Assembly: GCA_012514555.1 (NCBI GenBank)
Contig: JAAZAB010000248.1
Coordinates: forward strand, 1-46,416
Source of the DNA: Lentisphaerota bacterium
Lineage (GTDB): Bacteria; Verrucomicrobiota; Kiritimatiellia; JAAZAB01
Reading direction: 5' to 3'
Length of the DNA stretch: 46,416 nt
Shown piece after piece: positions 44,995-46,416 of the stretch. Both the position numbers and the translations under genes were made by a program. The first letter of the stretch is position 1. Every line of letters begins with the position of its first letter. The notes beneath the pieces are model-generated. The model searched no databases, was not told the DNA's origin, and saw only the letters and a list, made by a program, of their open reading frames with translations.

Positions 44995-45059
44995 ATGGAC
45001 GTGAAAAGGCATATTGCCATTGACAGAGCCCGGGCGCATTGGTTGGCGGGTCAATAGCC

Positions 45060-46416
45060 ATGAGAATCATCAAATACGCCCTGCTTGCAGGCCTGCTCTC
45101 CGCTTCATGCGCAAGCCGGGGAGCGCCGGCGCCATCTACCAACACGGTGACGCCAACGAAGCCATACAAGGAGACGTTTGAAGGCTACAAGAGCGAAACG
45201 CCCCTCGTGGGCGGAACAAACGGGTGGTACGCCAGCCACGAGGATGTCGTCGCACAGACGAAGTTCGTGTACTCCGGCGATATGGCCGCAAAGATTCCGT
45301 TCGACTGCTCTCTTTCAAACCGCTTCGAAAACGTGGTCAGCAACGTGTGGGTGACCATGTGGGTTCGCACGATGCTGTACGGCTACACGAACCCTCCGCC
45401 GCCAAACACGAATGCCGCGACGGTCTTCTATATAGACACCAACGGCCATTTTGTGGCGAAGAACGGGACCTCCGCCGGAAACTGGACCACGGTGACGAAA
45501 ACGGCCACGGACGGGGAATATCGCCTGGAGAACGAACAGTGGTCGCGCCTGGACATGTACCAGGACTATGAGGCCGGGACGTGGAAGCTGTTCTCGGACT
45601 ATGTGCTCATAAGCGACGAACTGCCCTTTGTGAACAAGGGCGTCACGAACTTCAACGGGTTCGACCTCTATAATGGCCAGGCGAATTCTTTCCTTGACAA
45701 TGTCGAGGTGAGCTACGCCATTCCGGCCGACCTGGTCAACAACGGGGTCGACTGGCTGCCGCACCTCCGGGCCACCGCCAACGTGATCTCCAACGAAGTG
45801 AACGAGGATTACTGCGCAAATTCCCAGACGGTTGGCGTTTACCGCGCAGGCGGCTATTACAAGCTGAACTACGAGTGCTACGTTTCCGCCGGATCGGAAT
45901 GGATGTCAATCGACTCCACGGGCGGAACGAGCGAGGGCGAGACGAATTTGATAGTGATTTCCTACAATACAATTTACTTGAGCCGGGGCGTGCACACCGG
46001 GAAAGTCACCGTGGTGGGCAGAGCGGAAGGGTTTGGGACCAATGTTTTTGCCGTGAATTCCCCGACGACGATTGAAGTCCGCATGACCATCGCCCACCCG
46101 CTTCCATCCGTCGCAGTTGATCCGACGGTTTTGAACGCCACCATCCAGAAAGGCGCGAACGCCGGGGACAAGACTTTCCAGGTGTGGAACGGAAGCGGCA
46201 ACTACATCCTCCGCTACACGATCGCCCGCGAAGCTTCCAACGATTGGATTTCAATCGGCGCTCCGTCGGTGGGGACCATCACCGGCAGCGGCGAGACTAA
46301 CAGGGCAAGGATCGGTTTCCTGACCGCGGACCTTGATTATGGAACGCATACCGGGCGAGTCATAGTTTCCGGCACGGACCTGGAGTACGGGGACACGGTT
46401 CCGGAGCGCCAGGTGG
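45060..46416 (+). CDS. Secreted protein or lipoprotein with BACON-like repeats (3' end outside window)
   Basis: This open frame is absent from the ORF track because it runs off the window end without a stop; 452 codons are visible. It begins MRIIKYALLAGLLSASCAS, a signal with a possible lipobox at Cys17. A beta-rich region (about residues 35-215, with FYIDTNGHFVAKNGTS and NGFDLYNGQANSFLDNVEV) resembles a laminin-G/concanavalin-type sandwich; this is inference. Two internal repeats follow, with matching text EWMSIDSTGGTSEGETN and DWISIGAPSVGTITG, each ending in GxHTGxVxVxG. The repeats look like BACON-type carbohydrate-associated domains. A promoter candidate precedes it. Confidence 0.75.
   Translation, partial: MRIIKYALLAGLLSASCASRGAPAPSTNTVTPTKPYKETFEGYKSETPLVGGTNGWYASHEDVVAQTKFVYSGDMAAKIPFDCSLSNRFENVVSNVWVTMWVRTMLYGYTNPPPPNTNAATVFYIDTNGHFVAKNGTSAGNWTTVTKTATDGEYRLENEQWSRLDMYQDYEAGTWKLFSDYVLISDELPFVNKGVTNFNGFDLYNGQANSFLDNVEVSYAIPADLVNNGVDWLPHLRATANVISNEVNEDYCANSQTVGVYRAGGYYKLNYECYVSAGSEWMSIDSTGGTSEGETNLIVISYNTIYLSRGVHTGKVTVVGRAEGFGTNVFAVNSPTTIEVRMTIAHPLPSVAVDPTVLNATIQKGANAGDKTFQVWNGSGNYILRYTIAREASNDWISIGAPSVGTITGSGETNRARIGFLTADLDYGTHTGRVIVSGTDLEYGDTVPERQV

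Overview
This is a high-GC bacterial chromosome segment made almost entirely of housekeeping genes. I place it in the PVC group (Kiritimatiellota or Lentisphaerota), or possibly a neighbouring candidate phylum such as Omnitrophota, with low to moderate confidence. The reasons are the dispersed ATCCAATATCCAA-type intergenic repeats, a threonyl-tRNA synthetase without a TGS domain, a neutral-ceramidase-like enzyme, a sugar oxidoreductase next to rpmH, and a canonical dcw cluster that rules out a typical planctomycete. MurE carries the DNPR motif, so the peptidoglycan is predicted to contain meso-diaminopimelate.

Layout. Bases 284-7407 (minus strand) read: pyrimidine-nucleoside phosphorylase, a membrane-anchored ankyrin protein, a Gfo/Idh/MocA oxidoreductase, then rpmH-rnpA-yidD-yidC and an ABC ATPase coupled to yidC. 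A ceramidase-like gene (7718-9085, plus) follows. The classic translation cluster tRNA-Ala(GGC)-thrS-infC-rpmI-rplT-pheS-pheT occupies 9247-15974 and has a good sigma-70-type promoter; infC uses a rare ATT start. From 16532 to 27930 runs a tightly packed plus-strand series: rarA, 5-formyl-THF cyclo-ligase, rny, xseA, xseB, dxs, tlyA-like methyltransferase, nadK and a large multi-pass membrane protein. A TGA-interrupted small ORF and a glycerol-dehydrogenase-like gene come next (27942-29385), and then a minus-strand CNNM/CorC-type membrane protein (29664-30977).

The division and cell-wall (dcw) cluster starts at 31701: mraZ, a small Cys-rich protein, rsmH, ftsL, ftsI, murE, murF, mraY and murD. 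A gene for a three-LysM envelope protein with its own promoter then intervenes before ftsW. A DegT-family aminotransferase gene stands where murG and murC would be expected. The window ends inside a secreted or lipoprotein gene with BACON-like repeats.

The non-coding sequence is concentrated in a few gaps at operon boundaries. These gaps carry a repeat family: two nearly identical ~107-bp direct copies 29.4 kb apart, plus partial copies, each full copy with a 13-bp perfect inverted repeat. They also hold simple-sequence text such as GGGTTCA tracts. I see no CRISPR array, prophage, intact transposase, restriction or other defence system, and no clearly undescribed multi-gene system. The most interesting items are the repeat family, the TGA-interrupted ORF, the small Cys-rich protein in the dcw cluster, the YidC-coupled orphan ATPase, the infC ATT start and the dcw rearrangement.
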